From Gyrodactylus bullatarudis (lineage: Eukaryota; Platyhelminthes; Monogenea; Gyrodactylidea; Gyrodactylidae), in assembly GCA_012064415.1 (NCBI GenBank), contig SSNU01000231.1:96790-160789 (forward strand): a DNA stretch of 64,000 bases, read 5' to 3'. Position numbers and translations under genes: made by a program. Under the pieces are notes generated by a model. That model saw nothing but the letters and a program-made list of their open reading frames with translations, was not told the origin of the DNA and ran no database searches. Of the stretch, positions 46,701 to 56,861 are shown one piece after another. Every line of letters begins with the position of its first letter. Position 1 is the stretch's first letter.

Positions 46701-49700
46701 GTTGCTAAAGCCCTTCTCAATGCCGGATCAGCTGGATTGTTGTTAGGTGAGCTGATTTTCCTATCTCTAGAGATTTTTTATTTATTCAAATTTAGTTTAA
46801 CTCAAGTCAAATTAATTAACATGTACTTTTTAGGACTCGGCCTAAATGGGCATTTGGCGAAATTGACTGCTGTCGAAATCAATTTCCTTCTCAAGGATGC
46901 TGATGATATGTCCAGTATGTCGATAATTCTGGGGCTTTGTGCTAGTCATAGAAAGACGAATAATCGGGAAATTCTCCGTCTTCTCACTTTACATTATAAA
47001 CCATTATTGTTGGCCAGTACTTCGTGTGATAATTATGTTGATGAAGACGGCACATTTCTTGACACTCTATTTGCTCAGGGCTGTCATGGTGATCAATCTC
47101 AAAAGATGTATAATTTTTATGAAAATTTCAACAAGAATGCAACTGACTTTCACATTCCTCCATTATGTGAAGCAGCCGCTCTTATGGGTCTTGGCCTTTT
47201 ATATCAGGGCTCATCACATCGTTATGTTACAAGCATCTTATTGGATGAACTAAGTCGACAATTTGATGATATTAGTTCCAATGGAAGACTTCTTATCACA
47301 TCTCAGCTAGCCAAAAATAGAGTATGTTTCGTCCAAAAGAAAATGATGTTATGATAAATATCATGAATTAATTGTTCAATTTTAGTCCAACGAAGAAAAG
47401 GCAGGAGCTGGTCTCTCAGGATCCAAGAAAATATCTGGTGCATCTGGATCTGGAGGGTTTGCTGGAACATGTCAGGAAATGTTGTCGACTACTGCTGGTT
47501 TTGCTTTGGGTCTTGTTCTTTTCAAAGTAAGAAATTTCTGTCCAAGTTTGTGTTAACTTTTTTTGAAATTCATTCTTTTCCTTTCCCTTTAGTCAGGAAA
47601 TCAGAATACTGGTTTGAAAGATCTTGAAATATTTGCTTATCTCTCCTCTCTGATATTTAACCAAACATCGGATCCCAATGTCAAACGTAATACTGTTTCA
47701 CTAAGCAGTTCCGGAGGTCTCATTTCAGAAATGGTCCAATCCTCTCGTCTGAAGGCCAAAGATTTGGAAAATCGTCAAGAGATCTATTCTCAATCCCACA
47801 TGAAGCCTGAGGTCATCTCAGCACTTGAGTTGAATAGTGCCCTTGAAGATCTCCGTTTTATGAATGAACGGGAATATTTACGGAATATGATTGGGTATAC
47901 AATCGTTTCAAATGATGCTATCCTGCCCACTCAGTGTATTGAGAGGGTTAGTGAAAACTTGGAAAATCGTTTGGGCATGATAGATAAGAAAACCTCAGAT
48001 CCATTCTCTACAACAATAGAGGATGAAAAAGAATTCTATAATGATCTCTCATATTTACTTGCAACATCAGATACAAATAACGGTCAAAATAGTTGTTATT
48101 CTGTCTGGCATAGTGAAAATGAACAAGGCAATTACAAAGAATCTTACAATAAACAGAATATTTCAAATAACCCTCAGCTTATGGTCTCGCCTAAATTTAG
48201 TGCTGACGTACACACACCCGGGGCCATTGTCGCCATGGCCCTAATTTACATCAACTCTGGCGATGAAAAGGTCTTGAAAATCCTTCGTCCCCCCAAAAAA
48301 ATATCCATTCTTGAAACGATTCGTTCTGATGTTCAAATTTTGCTCTCAACCGCTGAAGGTCTTGTAGCTTGGTCTCAACTTTCCGATGCAACTTCCATTA
48401 AACAATGGCTGTGCTCAGACCTTGAGATCGTCACGTCATATTTACACAAAGTTCGCAATCATCATATTGATATCTACATGACCCAGCATGAAATGAACAA
48501 GAATGTACAATTCCGAAAATCCAAGTTCAATTCACGAATGGATGCAGAAAATAATCCAGATACCCTAAGAAACTACATTCATCCATTTTCAATGAGAAAA
48601 ATGGCTGAAATGCTGAGTGAAGTGGATCAGGTTAATGTTGATAGTCATTTCAATGAGAGTAGTCTTCAAGAGGACTGCGAAACAGTTTGTCTTGCCTATC
48701 TGAACATCATGACTGGGCGAATATTTTCCTTGGGCTTACGTTATGCTGGTACATGCAATAATTACGTACATAAAATTGCCTATCAATGGTGTAAATCTTT
48801 AATTGAGAATACCTGGTGGCCCCCAAAATGCTGTGAGGAATGTCAAACTGCTATAATTCCTCCGCCTATCGATAAACCCTACAAGTTTCCTATCGATTAT
48901 TCTCCCCCATTGCGCAATATTTATGATAGTATTGCTATAACTCTCCTTGCTGATTCTATGATAATGAGTGGATCTGGCAATTTGGAAACTTTTCGGATTG
49001 CCAGGCAAATGCGTGAAATCCACATGTTCAACCATCCTTCTCAGAGTTCAAAACCCTATCCACCTCTTAATGAAGCTGATGTATCATTCGGTCCCCTTTA
49101 TTTGTCTGCAATATTCTCAGATTTTATCAAGAGTGTGCCCAACTCTTCATTTACATATAGTTCTGATTTACCACACTCAAAGTGTCTTATTAATCCATCA
49201 TTGGTTGCTGGTACCGCCCTTTGTCAAACATATGGTCAACAAATGTTTATCAATGCCGCCATTGGCTTATTATTCCTCGGTGGCTGTAAAGAAAGTCTTA
49301 TAAATTCTGAAGAAGCAGCCTCATTACTATTTATTTCCTTCTTTCCCAAACTTCCTGTATATTCCGGTGATAACTGGCAGCATTTACAAACATTCCGACA
49401 CTTTTATAGTCTTGTGACAAGAAATGCTAGAGCTGTTGCTGTCGATGTTAATAATAACGAAACTGTTGAAACTAAAATTACACTCAAAAAGAGAGATGGT
49501 ACCGTCATTAAGAAAACTTCGTTTGATTTCCCCGCAAATCTTTTTGATGATCTTGAAGAGATTACAATTGAAGCTGATGACGAAGACTGCTCAAGGAATT
49601 CTTATTGGCCCTTGAACGTTTCCAGAGAAATGCCTCAATGGAATGTTTTAAAGTAATTTGTGATATCACTGATATCTAACTTTGAAACAAAATTTTCTAA

Positions 49701-50325
49701 TCTTCTTTATTTTAAGGAATATGATTGAAGAATTTGGAGTGATTTATATGAAGAAAAAATCGATTGAAGAACAAATCATTCTCAATGACTATGTGAGTTT
49801 CCAGACATTTTTGTTATCCTCATCAGTGAGTTTACTTTATTTTTTTAGCTTAATTCTATTGAGTCTCAAATCAATGATCTTGACTTGGATCGAGTTTATC
49901 AGTCAAAGATTCTCCTCAATAAACTAGTGTCGGATTATTCCTATGATAAAAATCCGACATTATTGGAAAGCATTCGCAGTGTGAAAGTTAGCTTTATGAA
50001 AAAGTTTGCTTCGGTCATGAAAAGTTGGTCCTTTATTTGAAAAAAAATCATAATTTTTATCTCTTACCTGCATTTTTTAGCTCTTAGAATCCTTCTGAAG
50101 AACAGAATTTTAAGCAATCTTAATGAAGAGCAAATTGATCCTCGAGAGGAAACATTGATACAGTCATTCTATTTCTGGTTCAGTATCCCTAGAAGTATTT
50201 ATTTAAAAGACTATTCTCAAATGGGTTCATTCGATAGCTTGAAAGAGACCTTTTATCTTAATGAAACACCATATCAGCTCAATGAAGAAGCCATTTTATG
50301 GATTAAAAAAATTCTTAAAGACTGA
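40714..50325 (+). CDS. APC1: Anaphase-promoting complex subunit 1 (APC1)
   Basis: I model 16 exons: 40714-40785, 40820-41789, 41847-42120, 42262-42598, 42705-42918, 42982-43296, 43424-43448, 44343-44929, 44982-46144, 46296-46746, 46834-47321, 47386-47526, 47593-49652, 49717-49792, 49849-50023 and 50081-50325. The sum is 7593 nt, 2530 residues with all phases matching; human APC1 is about 1944. The N-terminal part matches the beta-propeller region (CIFFNKEGCEYINRLPFEMS). The centre has FHNGVAAGLKI-like LLWPEYHNGVATGLTISKHG, then the PC repeats (GLGLNGHLAKL, ALMGLGLLYQGSSHR, MAGSGNL-like MIMSGSGNLETF, GLLFLGG). APC1 is the scaffold of the nuclear APC/C ubiquitin ligase that degrades cyclin B and securin. 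Exon 7 is a 25-nt microexon. The first intron is 34 nt. Intron 7 (894 nt) holds a dispersed repeat. Confidence 0.88.
43715..44085. repeat. Dispersed repeat inside APC1 intron 7
   Basis: Second copy of the 1885-2220 repeat, same orientation, with GAGATTTTGTATATCAGAAC and AAATGAGATTAAGGCTGGGA. It accounts for much of the length of the only long intron in the gene. Confidence 0.6.
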
Positions 50326-50633
50326 GTTTACTAAGAATGAATTAATATATTATCTTTTGTATAACCAATAAGTATTAATAAATAATTTTTATTATGTGAT
50401 TCTTGTGATTAAAAAAATAATTAGATGATTTAGCCTAGATATTTGAAGCAAATTAAAGTTTCATGTCGGAGAATGATTTTTTGATCATTAAATAACCACA
50501 TCCAATATTTATTATTGATAAATTAATAATTAAAAATTATCAAAATAAATTTCAATTTGAAAATGTCAAATTCACTCTTGTATAACAAAAATATTTTGTC
50601 TAAATGATGTGTTTTACAGACTAACACTTTTGA
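50326..50633. other. APC1-ZDHHC intergenic region
   Basis: 308 bp of AT-rich sequence with several AATAAA-like strings just after the APC1 stop (for example AATAAATAATTT near 50378). These could be poly(A) signals. It must also contain the promoter of the DHHC gene. Confidence 0.4.
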
Positions 50634-51645
50634 ATGTCAAAACTTTGCGATGCTCTCAAATTAATACTCCAGCTACTAAGTTACATTCCTACACTTCTTA
50701 TTGCATCTCTTATACTCTGGTCATACTTTGTATACTTATCCATCTTCATAAAAAGTAATAATTCAATTATTTATTATAGATTATGTTCTTCCGTATCAAA
50801 ACTTCTTGCTCATTACTGTGATATTATTATTTTATCATTTGTCGATCACTTTATTGCTGATTACGTTCTTCTACAGTACAACTAAGAAGCCAATACGCAT
50901 TCCAAATAGTTATCAAATAAATCACGAGGAAACACAGATATACAATTCGCTTAATAAATATGAAGAAAAAGCAGCTCTTCTCAAAGAAATATCATTAAAG
51001 AGGAATTTTAATCTGAAGACTAGGGATGCTAGAGGTGGGGTTAGGTTCTGCAAAATATGCTACATAATTAAACCTGATCGTTGTCATCATTGTAAATTAT
51101 GTGGCACATGTGTACTCAAGATGGATCATCATTGTCCTTGGATCGCTAATTGCGTTGGCCATCACAATTATAAACATTTTTTTTTGTTTTTAGCTTACGG
51201 TTGGACTTATTGCTGCTTTTTGGCCATCCACGTTGGACCAATATATCTACCGACATTTTCCGACCAAAACAACTCTAGTTTATATGAATTTCAGGTATTC
51301 TTTCTATTCGTATTCGCTTCCATATTTTTGTTATGCTTAACAATCCTTCTTGGATATCATATCTATCTTGCTGCTAAAAATAAGACAACCATCGAATCAG
51401 CCTATGCGCCTAGATTCGCACCACAGTATTCACAGAGTCATTTTAATTTGACATATCGTCACAATATGATCCAAATATTTGGATTTCTCAGCTTTAAAGC
51501 TTTTTTGCCAATTGATACAAGTCTTGGAGATGGTCTTTCATTTCCAACCATCAATGATTTACCTACATGGTATCATCGACAGCAAATAAAGAAAATGCCA
51601 ATGCTTGAAGACAATGAGAATCTTTTGAATTCGGAAATTGATTAG
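50634..51645 (+). CDS. DHHC-type palmitoyltransferase (ZDHHC2/15/20 group)
   Basis: Two exons, 50634-50754 and 50780-51645, total 328 residues. Residues about 8-35 and 48-72 are the first two membrane helices. The cysteine-rich domain starts at C131 (CKICYIIKPDRCHHCKLCGT) and contains the catalytic DHHC at 156-159 in MDHHCPWIANCVGHHNYKHF. Helices 3 and 4 follow (about 181-200 and 220-245), then the TTxE-like KTTIESAY and a conserved C-terminal block, SLGDGLSFPT. The enzyme S-palmitoylates cytoplasmic cysteines at Golgi or plasma membranes. The SLGDG.SFPT end and domain order match the ZDHHC2/15/20 group. The intron between the exons is just 25 nt; without splicing, the frame is lost inside helix 2. 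An AATAAA lies about 70 nt past the stop. Confidence 0.88.
50755..50779 (+). other. 25-nt intron in the ZDHHC gene
   Basis: GTAATAATTCAATTATTTAT followed by TATAG. Its removal joins SYFVYLSIFIK to NYVLPYQNFLLITVI, restoring the second membrane helix. Its 25 nt is not a multiple of three, so retention shifts frame. Confidence 0.7.
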
Positions 51646-51840
51646 TTTTTTTATTTAATTTTTATGTAATCTATTAAACGATATCGCAATACTTATTTTA
51701 ACAATTTTGCTTGAATAAAATATGCAATGTTTTTCAAAAACTATTTGATAAACTAATCAGAATCTTCTTTCTAGAACAAACTAATATTTGTATCAATATA
51801 ATTAAAATGCTATTTTTCTATTTTCAGTCATAGAAACCAA

Positions 51841-52961
51841 ATGTCTGCAGCAAAAATAGGATCAATTATTGGAGGAACCTCAGTTGGACTTCTTGGCTTA
51901 ATTGGAGGAGGTTTTTTGATCAAAAAGTACTGCGGTGGCGGGGTCTGCTATGCCAGGAAGCGTTTAGATGGCCAAGTTGCTATCGTCACTGGATCAAACA
52001 CCGGAATTGGACTTGAGACTGTGGCAGAGCTTGCTCGCCGAGGTTGCACTGTCGTGATGGCATGCAGAAACATGGAAAAGATGACAGAAGCAAAGAAAAC
52101 CATCCTGGAACAATACGGCAATGAGAATGGCCTCAAACTCAACGTTCCCAACAAAGATGTTGGCGAAGACATTACAGTTGTACGCCCTGAGCAAATAGTT
52201 ACCATGGTGTTAGATTTATCTTCTATAAAATCGATAACTAAATTTGTTAAGGAGTATACAAGCTCTTATCAGAAGTTGAACATTCTCATCTGCAACGCCG
52301 GTGTGATGATGTGCCCATACTCAAAGACNAGTTGAACATTCTCATCTGCAACGCCGGTGTGATGATGTGCCCATACTCAAAGACGGAAGATGGCTTCGAG
52401 ATGCAGATGGGAACTAATTATATGGGTCACTTCTTGCTGACCGAACTATTGATTCCCATGGTCAAATCATCCAAGGGTCGTATTATCATGGTATCCAGTC
52501 TAGCTCATTATCGTGGTCAATTAGATATAAATAAGCTGTTTGCAACTGAATCAGAATATAAATCTAGACAAGTCTACTCTAATTCAAAGCTTGCAAACGT
52601 TATGTACGCCAAAAACTTGGCCAACAGGTTTGGCGATGATGGACCTCTGGTGATGAGTCTACATCCAGGTGTTATTCGCACAGACCTGGCTCGTCATTTT
52701 AATCCAGTTGTCAGAAACTTCTTTTTTGGCGCCGGCTACATTTTTATGAAAAACGCTTGGCAAGGAGCTCAGACAACATTGCACTGTGCCCTTGCTGCTG
52801 AAAAGGATCTTGTTCAAGGCGGGTATTACTCTGATTGTGTTTCTGTGAAACCTTTACCTATTGTTGAAGACTCTAAATTGGTTGAGACCTTAGCTACTCG
52901 AAGTTATAGCCTGATATCATCTACAGAAGCCGGAGAAAATATTTTCAAAAGAAAGGAGTGA
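51841..52961 (+). CDS. RDH-like short-chain dehydrogenase, copy 1 (split by assembly gap)
   Basis: Intronless. After collapsing the duplicated 55 bp plus N at 52274-52329, the frame is 1065 nt, 354 residues. Residues about 6-28 form an N-terminal membrane anchor, followed by the conserved GVCYARKRLDGQ. The NAD(P)-binding motif TGSNTGIG is at 50-57; the catalytic pieces are ILICNAGVM and YSNSKLANV (YxxxK). The end has HPGVIRTDLARHFNP. This is the SDR7C/RDH11-14 pattern: membrane-attached NADPH-dependent reductases of retinal and lipid aldehydes. The exact substrate cannot be told. Bases 51940-52456 are almost identical to copy 3. First gene of a four-gene plus-strand array. Confidence 0.85.
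52274..52384. other. Single-N assembly join with a 55-bp duplicated overlap
   Basis: 52274-52328 and 52330-52384 are identical (both start AGTTGAACATTCTCATCTGC), separated by one N at 52329. Two contig ends were abutted without merging. The 56 extra bases break the SDR copy 1 frame artificially. Confidence 0.95.
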
Positions 52962-53329
52962 TTGCTTCTTTTGTTTTGCCTTTTAACTAACTCAATATAA
53001 ATATTATATCACTTTAATGTGTGTTAATTACTCTTCAAAACTGTTTCATCTATAACAATTTGTTCAGTGCTCATTTTAATTCGGATCTTTTTTCTTCAAG
53101 GTCCTGACTTTGTATAACACAAACGCTAGTGGAGTTGAGGGAGATTTTCTTTCTTTTATTTTGTTAAGAATCCTGAACATAGATGATTTCATATTTGTTT
53201 TCCTCCATCAAATAACTCGAAAACTTGTGTAGAATTTTTAAGACCCTTACACAATGAATATATATTTGAAATAAGCGAAAACTTCTCAATAAAACTAGGA
53301 AATTTCCTAATCAGTGAAAATGATCTAAA
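52962..53329. other. No feature recognised
   Basis: Downstream of SDR copy 1 as far as the Penelope-like element. No open frame of note. It presumably includes the SDR 3' UTR. Confidence 0.4.
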
Positions 53330-53384
53330 ATTAGTTTTATAAAATTTATTAAAACTTAGGTCAATATTAGAATTCTCAGCCATG

Positions 53385-53440
53385 GTCATCCAAACGTTTC
53401 GACGGTGATTGTCTTCACACGCCTTCTTCAGTGGTATGAC
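53385..53440 (-). ncRNA. Hammerhead ribozyme motif (left arm, minus strand)
   Basis: Exact reverse complement of the motif at 54077-54132. The minus strand reads GTCATACCA, CTGAAGA, a stem II hairpin, GAAA, CGTT, TGGATGAC. All core positions are retained, so a transcript of the minus strand through this arm could also self-cleave. Confidence 0.75.
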
Positions 53441-53625
53441 AAGTTTGTCAAAAAACAAATTACTATTTATATACTTTCATGATCTCATACCTATCAGTTT
53501 TGTCCAATCAGATGAGAGAATAGAATAATACAAGAGGCTGACCTATGATAATAAAGTATAGATAATCAGAACAGAAAAGAGTTATAATTTTTCATCAGAT
53601 TTAATTTAACTTCCTTCTTTTGCCA

Positions 53626-53916
53626 AATATTGGTCAAACTGGTAGGAATTTTAGAACAAGAATCAAAGAACATAAAAACAGTATATTGAGAAATGATAAT
53701 AAGTCACATGGTTTTTAACATGTCTTAAACAATAATGGGCATAAAATAAATTTTGAGGAGGTTAAAATTCTTAGTGTGCAGAAAAACTTTAGAAAGAGGT
53801 TAATTCATGAAGCTCTAGTAATAGGCAATAATGATACTTTTAATGGAAATGTTGGTGAAGTGAACATTGAGCAGTGTTGGATTCAGCTTTTTGGCAAAAG
53901 AAGGAAGTTAAATTAA
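53626..53916 (+). pseudogene. GIY-YIG endonuclease C-terminus of a Penelope-like element
   Basis: Reads NIGQTGRNFRTRIKEHKNSI, then RNDNKSHGF, one TAA, then HVLNNNGHKINFEEVKILSV, RKRLIHEALVIGNN and an end at WIQLFGKRRKLN with TAA at 53914-53916. The GQTGRxFxxRxxEH block is the conserved GIY-YIG signature with its Arg and His. HEA offers the catalytic glutamate. The first strand (GIY) and the whole reverse transcriptase are missing, replaced by the inverted arm. The last residues run into the right arm. Confidence 0.75.
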
Positions 53917-54076
53917 ATCTGATGAAAAATTATAACTCTTTTCTGTTCTGATTATCTATACTTTATTATCATAGGTCAGCCTCTTGTATTATTCTATTCT
54001 CTCATCTGATTGGACAAAACTGATAGGTATGAGATCATGAAAGTATATAAATAGTAATTTGTTTTTTGACAAACTT

Positions 54077-54132
54077 GTCATACCACTGAAGAAGGCGTGT
54101 GAAGACAATCACCGTCGAAACGTTTGGATGAC
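54077..54132 (+). ncRNA. Hammerhead ribozyme motif (right arm, plus strand)
   Basis: The order is stem I strand GTCAT-A-CCA (54077-54085), core CTGAAGA (54086-54092), stem II hairpin 54093-54116 (GGCG paired with CGTC), core GAAA (54117-54120), then a minimal ACGU stem III and U-H site (54120-54124), and stem I return strand TGG-ATGAC (54125-54132). Both halves of stem I pair. The universal CUGANGA, GAAA and UH positions are intact. Predicted cleavage is after the T at 54124. The two-base-pair stem III is typical of hammerheads in Penelope-like elements. Confidence 0.8.
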
Positions 54133-54224
54133 CATGGCTGAGAATTCTAATATTGACCTAAGTTTTAATAAATTTTATTATAAAACTAGGAATTGTAATC
54201 AAGCAGTATAAAACTATGGTCTGG

Positions 54225-54650
54225 AATCAATCTGATGGAAATATAGTCGATTTATAATACGAATTTTACAAAAATCTCATTTTTTCATAAATATGCCAAA
54301 ATTTTCGCAAGATATTTTGGAAATCGGTTTAAAAGAAACACTTTCACCGATAAAAACTATCAAAATAAAGTTTCTGGAAAAAATTAAAAGAAATTTCAAT
54401 TTTTGAATGAACTGTCAATTTTAAACTGATCTCGGATCAACTTAATTTATTAATTTTAAAGTAGTAAAAATGGGAAGAAGACTCTGCCACGATAATCTCT
54501 ACAAACTTTTTAGTCTCCTAATTTTTTCTAAAAACCTCTTTTTTCGATGTTTTCTCTTAAATCGGTAAAAATGTTTCTTTTGAACCGTTTCCCAAGAAAT
54601 TTTGAAATATTTATGAAAAAATGAGATTTTTTTTCATCGAGAACAGCTTT
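54225..54650. repeat. Palindromic dispersed repeat, diverged copy 5
   Basis: AAAAATCTCATTTTTTCATA at about 54273 and its reverse complement TATGAAAAAATGAGATTTTT at about 54611 mark the two arms. The sequence is more diverged than the other copies. It lies directly after the Penelope-like remnant, upstream of SDR copy 2. Confidence 0.5.
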
Positions 54651-54858
54651 ATGTAAACGAATTATAATAATTTGCAATAAATCATGATCATGTATCAAAA
54701 TTTATGATTCTTGATATTGATTTCCTATAGAATTAGTGGAAATGTCTGTGTTTAATATTTGCCAAGTTTGATTGGCTCATAAGTCATCCAATAAAGATGA
54801 AATTAGTTTCATTCATAATAATTTATACCTTCTATTAAATATATATTTCGTTTTAACA

Positions 54859-55923
54859 ATGTCTTCCACAGAGATTGCATCAATAGTTGGAGGAGTTTCA
54901 GCAGGACTTTTTGGTCTCATAGGAGGAGCCTATTTACTCAGGAGATACTGCAAGGGTGGAGTATGCTATGCAAGAAAACGATTAGATGGTCAAATTGCAA
55001 TCGTGACCGGTTGCAACACTGGTATTGGATTAGAAACAGCTGCTGAGCTCGCACGCCGAGGTTGTACTGTAATAATGGCTTGCAGAAATACAAGTCGAAT
55101 GAATAATGCAAAGGAAATCATTTTGAGTCGATATGGAAGTGAGGAAGGTCTTAAAATTAACGTTCCCAACAAAGATGTTGGAGAAGATATTACAGTTGTT
55201 CGTGCAGAGCAGTTAATTCCAATGATTCTTGACTTATCTTCAATCAAGTCAATAAAAAACTTTGTTCAAGAATTCTCAAAGGCCTATAAAAATTTGAAAA
55301 TTCTCATTTGCAATGCAGCAATAGCAACCTGTCCATATTCCAAGACAGAAGATGGTTTCGAAATTCAAATGGGCACAAATCACCTTGGCCATTTTTTGCT
55401 AACCGAACTATTGATACCAATGATAAAAACATCAAAAGGAAGAGTTGTCATTGTTTCGAGTAAAGCTCACTATCTTGGCAAACTTGATATGAATAATTTG
55501 ATGTTAAGTGAAAAGGACTATGGTGTTCTCAAGGGTTATAATAACTCAAAATTAGCCAACGTAATGTATGCTAAACATTTAGGCAACAGGTTTGGTCCTG
55601 AAGGTCCTGTTGCAACAAGTGTTCATCCGGGAGTTATAAGCACAGAAATCACTCGTCATTTAAATCCATTTGTCAGAGGCATCTTCAAGACTTTCGGCCT
55701 TTTTATTATGAAATCAGCTTGGGAAGGTTCCCAGACAACTCTTTATTGTGCTTTATCTAACGAGAAAGATCTCATTCAAGGTGGATATTATTCAGACTGT
55801 GTTGCCAATAAGCCTTTACCAATATGTGATGATTTGAAAGTAGTCGAAGAGCTTGCCCAGAAGAGTTATAATCTCATTTCAGCCACTGAGGCTGGAAAGG
55901 AAATATTCAAGAGAAAAGATTAG
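54859..55923 (+). CDS. RDH-like short-chain dehydrogenase, copy 2
   Basis: Intronless, 354 residues from the ATG at 54859, the same length as repaired copy 1. The N-terminal anchor (residues about 6-28, IVGGVSAGLFGLIGGAYLL) is followed by GVCYARKRLDGQ, cofactor motif TGCNTGIG, ILICNAAIA in place of NAG, and the YNNSKLANV catalytic tyrosine and lysine. NAA instead of NAG at the active-site strand is a departure from the family consensus and from the three sister copies. This is the most diverged copy and shows no recent conversion blocks. Predicted membrane-attached oxidoreductase of aldehydes or retinoids; substrate unknown. Confidence 0.88.
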   Translation: MSSTEIASIVGGVSAGLFGLIGGAYLLRRYCKGGVCYARKRLDGQIAIVTGCNTGIGLETAAELARRGCTVIMACRNTSRMNNAKEIILSRYGSEEGLKINVPNKDVGEDITVVRAEQLIPMILDLSSIKSIKNFVQEFSKAYKNLKILICNAAIATCPYSKTEDGFEIQMGTNHLGHFLLTELLIPMIKTSKGRVVIVSSKAHYLGKLDMNNLMLSEKDYGVLKGYNNSKLANVMYAKHLGNRFGPEGPVATSVHPGVISTEITRHLNPFVRGIFKTFGLFIMKSAWEGSQTTLYCALSNEKDLIQGGYYSDCVANKPLPICDDLKVVEELAQKSYNLISATEAGKEIFKRKD

Positions 55924-56064
55924 ATGGAAGTTTACAATCAACTACCTAACATTAAAAGTGTATCTTTCAAATGAAATTCTATTTTTTCTTTATCTGTATT
56001 GCATGGAGTGTCTACTGAACACAGTTTTCATGGTGAAAAATCAATAAATATTTTTCCCAGTTAA

Positions 56065-56468
56065 CCCTTGAAGTCCCAGAAATTTTTTACATGACTTACA
56101 CCCTTCTCTTCCTTTTCTTTTTATGCATATATACCAATACAAGCCGGAAGACAACATAGTCAGGTAGCAAGCGAACAACTTTATAGGCAATTATTAGTTC
56201 AGGAGTTATCGATCAAAAATTGGCTTCAAAGGTCTTTAAAGGTTTATCAGATAGAGTTCTGACGATTGCACATTTGAACTTTAAGGGAATAATTACTAAA
56301 TAAAAGTTATCTTACATTCAATCTATGACCCTGGGAATTAGGTTTTTTAAAAGATTGTTTTAAATAAAGTTATTTTTAAATAGCATGTTTGACAAAGTTT
56401 TCTGAAGTATAGATAAATAACAAGGAATCACTAAAGTGATACGTGCCTTTGAAGGAACAGTTGAAGGG
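56065..56468. mobile_element. TTAA-flanked MITE candidate
   Basis: TTAA at 56061-56064 and 56469-56472. The ends are CCCTTGAA and TTGAAGGG, inverted with one mismatch and close to the piggyBac terminus at 25357. It contains the dispersed segment also seen at 868-950. No coding capacity. Confidence 0.45.
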
Positions 56469-56837
56469 TTAAACACTGCTCCAAGTAACTTTTTCAAGAG
56501 AAATAAAGACTGTAGAGAAAAATTCACTCACGAAATTTCGTTGAATTTATAATTTGTAGAACAATTTGAAAAAAATAGATTTTATCAAGTTTAGAATTAT
56601 TGGACATAAAGCTAGTAACATGAGGTCGAGGAATTTTTTGGAAAAATGTGAACATTTGAAATAGGCACCAAATTTCCAATTTTTTAAGCTTTGAATTGAA
56701 GATATTTTTAATTTTAAAATTGGAGGGAATTCAAACGAAGAATAAAAATTGGACAAGAAAAATCTTGACTGGACACTCGTTTGCTTGATCAGAAAGCATT
56801 CAATAACTATTATTGAAAGTAATTCACGGAACTGAGA

Positions 56838-56845
56838 TATAAAAA
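56838..56845 (+). promoter_or_regulatory. TATA-like box of SDR copy 3
   Basis: TATAAAAA, 24 bp before the start codon at 56862. The same position upstream of copy 4 has TATATAAAAA, and the flanks (AAATCTTGACTGGACA and relatives) are homologous. The very short leader this implies is unusual. Confidence 0.5.
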
Positions 56846-56861
56846 CAAGACAAATCAAAAA

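Larger units (their letters stand above)
53330..54190 (+). mobile_element. Penelope-like retroelement remnant flanked by inverted terminal copies
   Basis: The arms at about 53330-53627 and 53890-54190 are near-perfect reverse complements (about 300 bp). The spacer encodes the end of a GIY-YIG endonuclease. Each arm contains a hammerhead ribozyme motif. A GIY-YIG nuclease at the C-terminus plus long terminal repeats with hammerheads, often with an inverted upstream copy on a 5'-truncated element, is the known organisation of Penelope-like elements. The reverse transcriptase is lost. Confidence 0.8.
55924..56861. other. Intergenic region with MITE and repeat half copy
   Basis: It holds an AATAAA at 56042, the TTAA-flanked MITE candidate at 56065-56468, a palindromic-repeat half copy at 56560-56760 and the SDR copy 3 promoter. 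Confidence 0.5.

Noticed and set aside
52311..52961. A second, separate SDR gene starting after the N
   Set aside because: It is the remainder of copy 1; the frame break comes from the unmerged 55-bp overlap.
53189..53458. 89-codon minus-strand frame in the left arm of the Penelope-like element
   Set aside because: It is the inverted terminal copy, and the region is explained by the hammerhead and terminal repeat. Its right-arm counterpart is non-coding.
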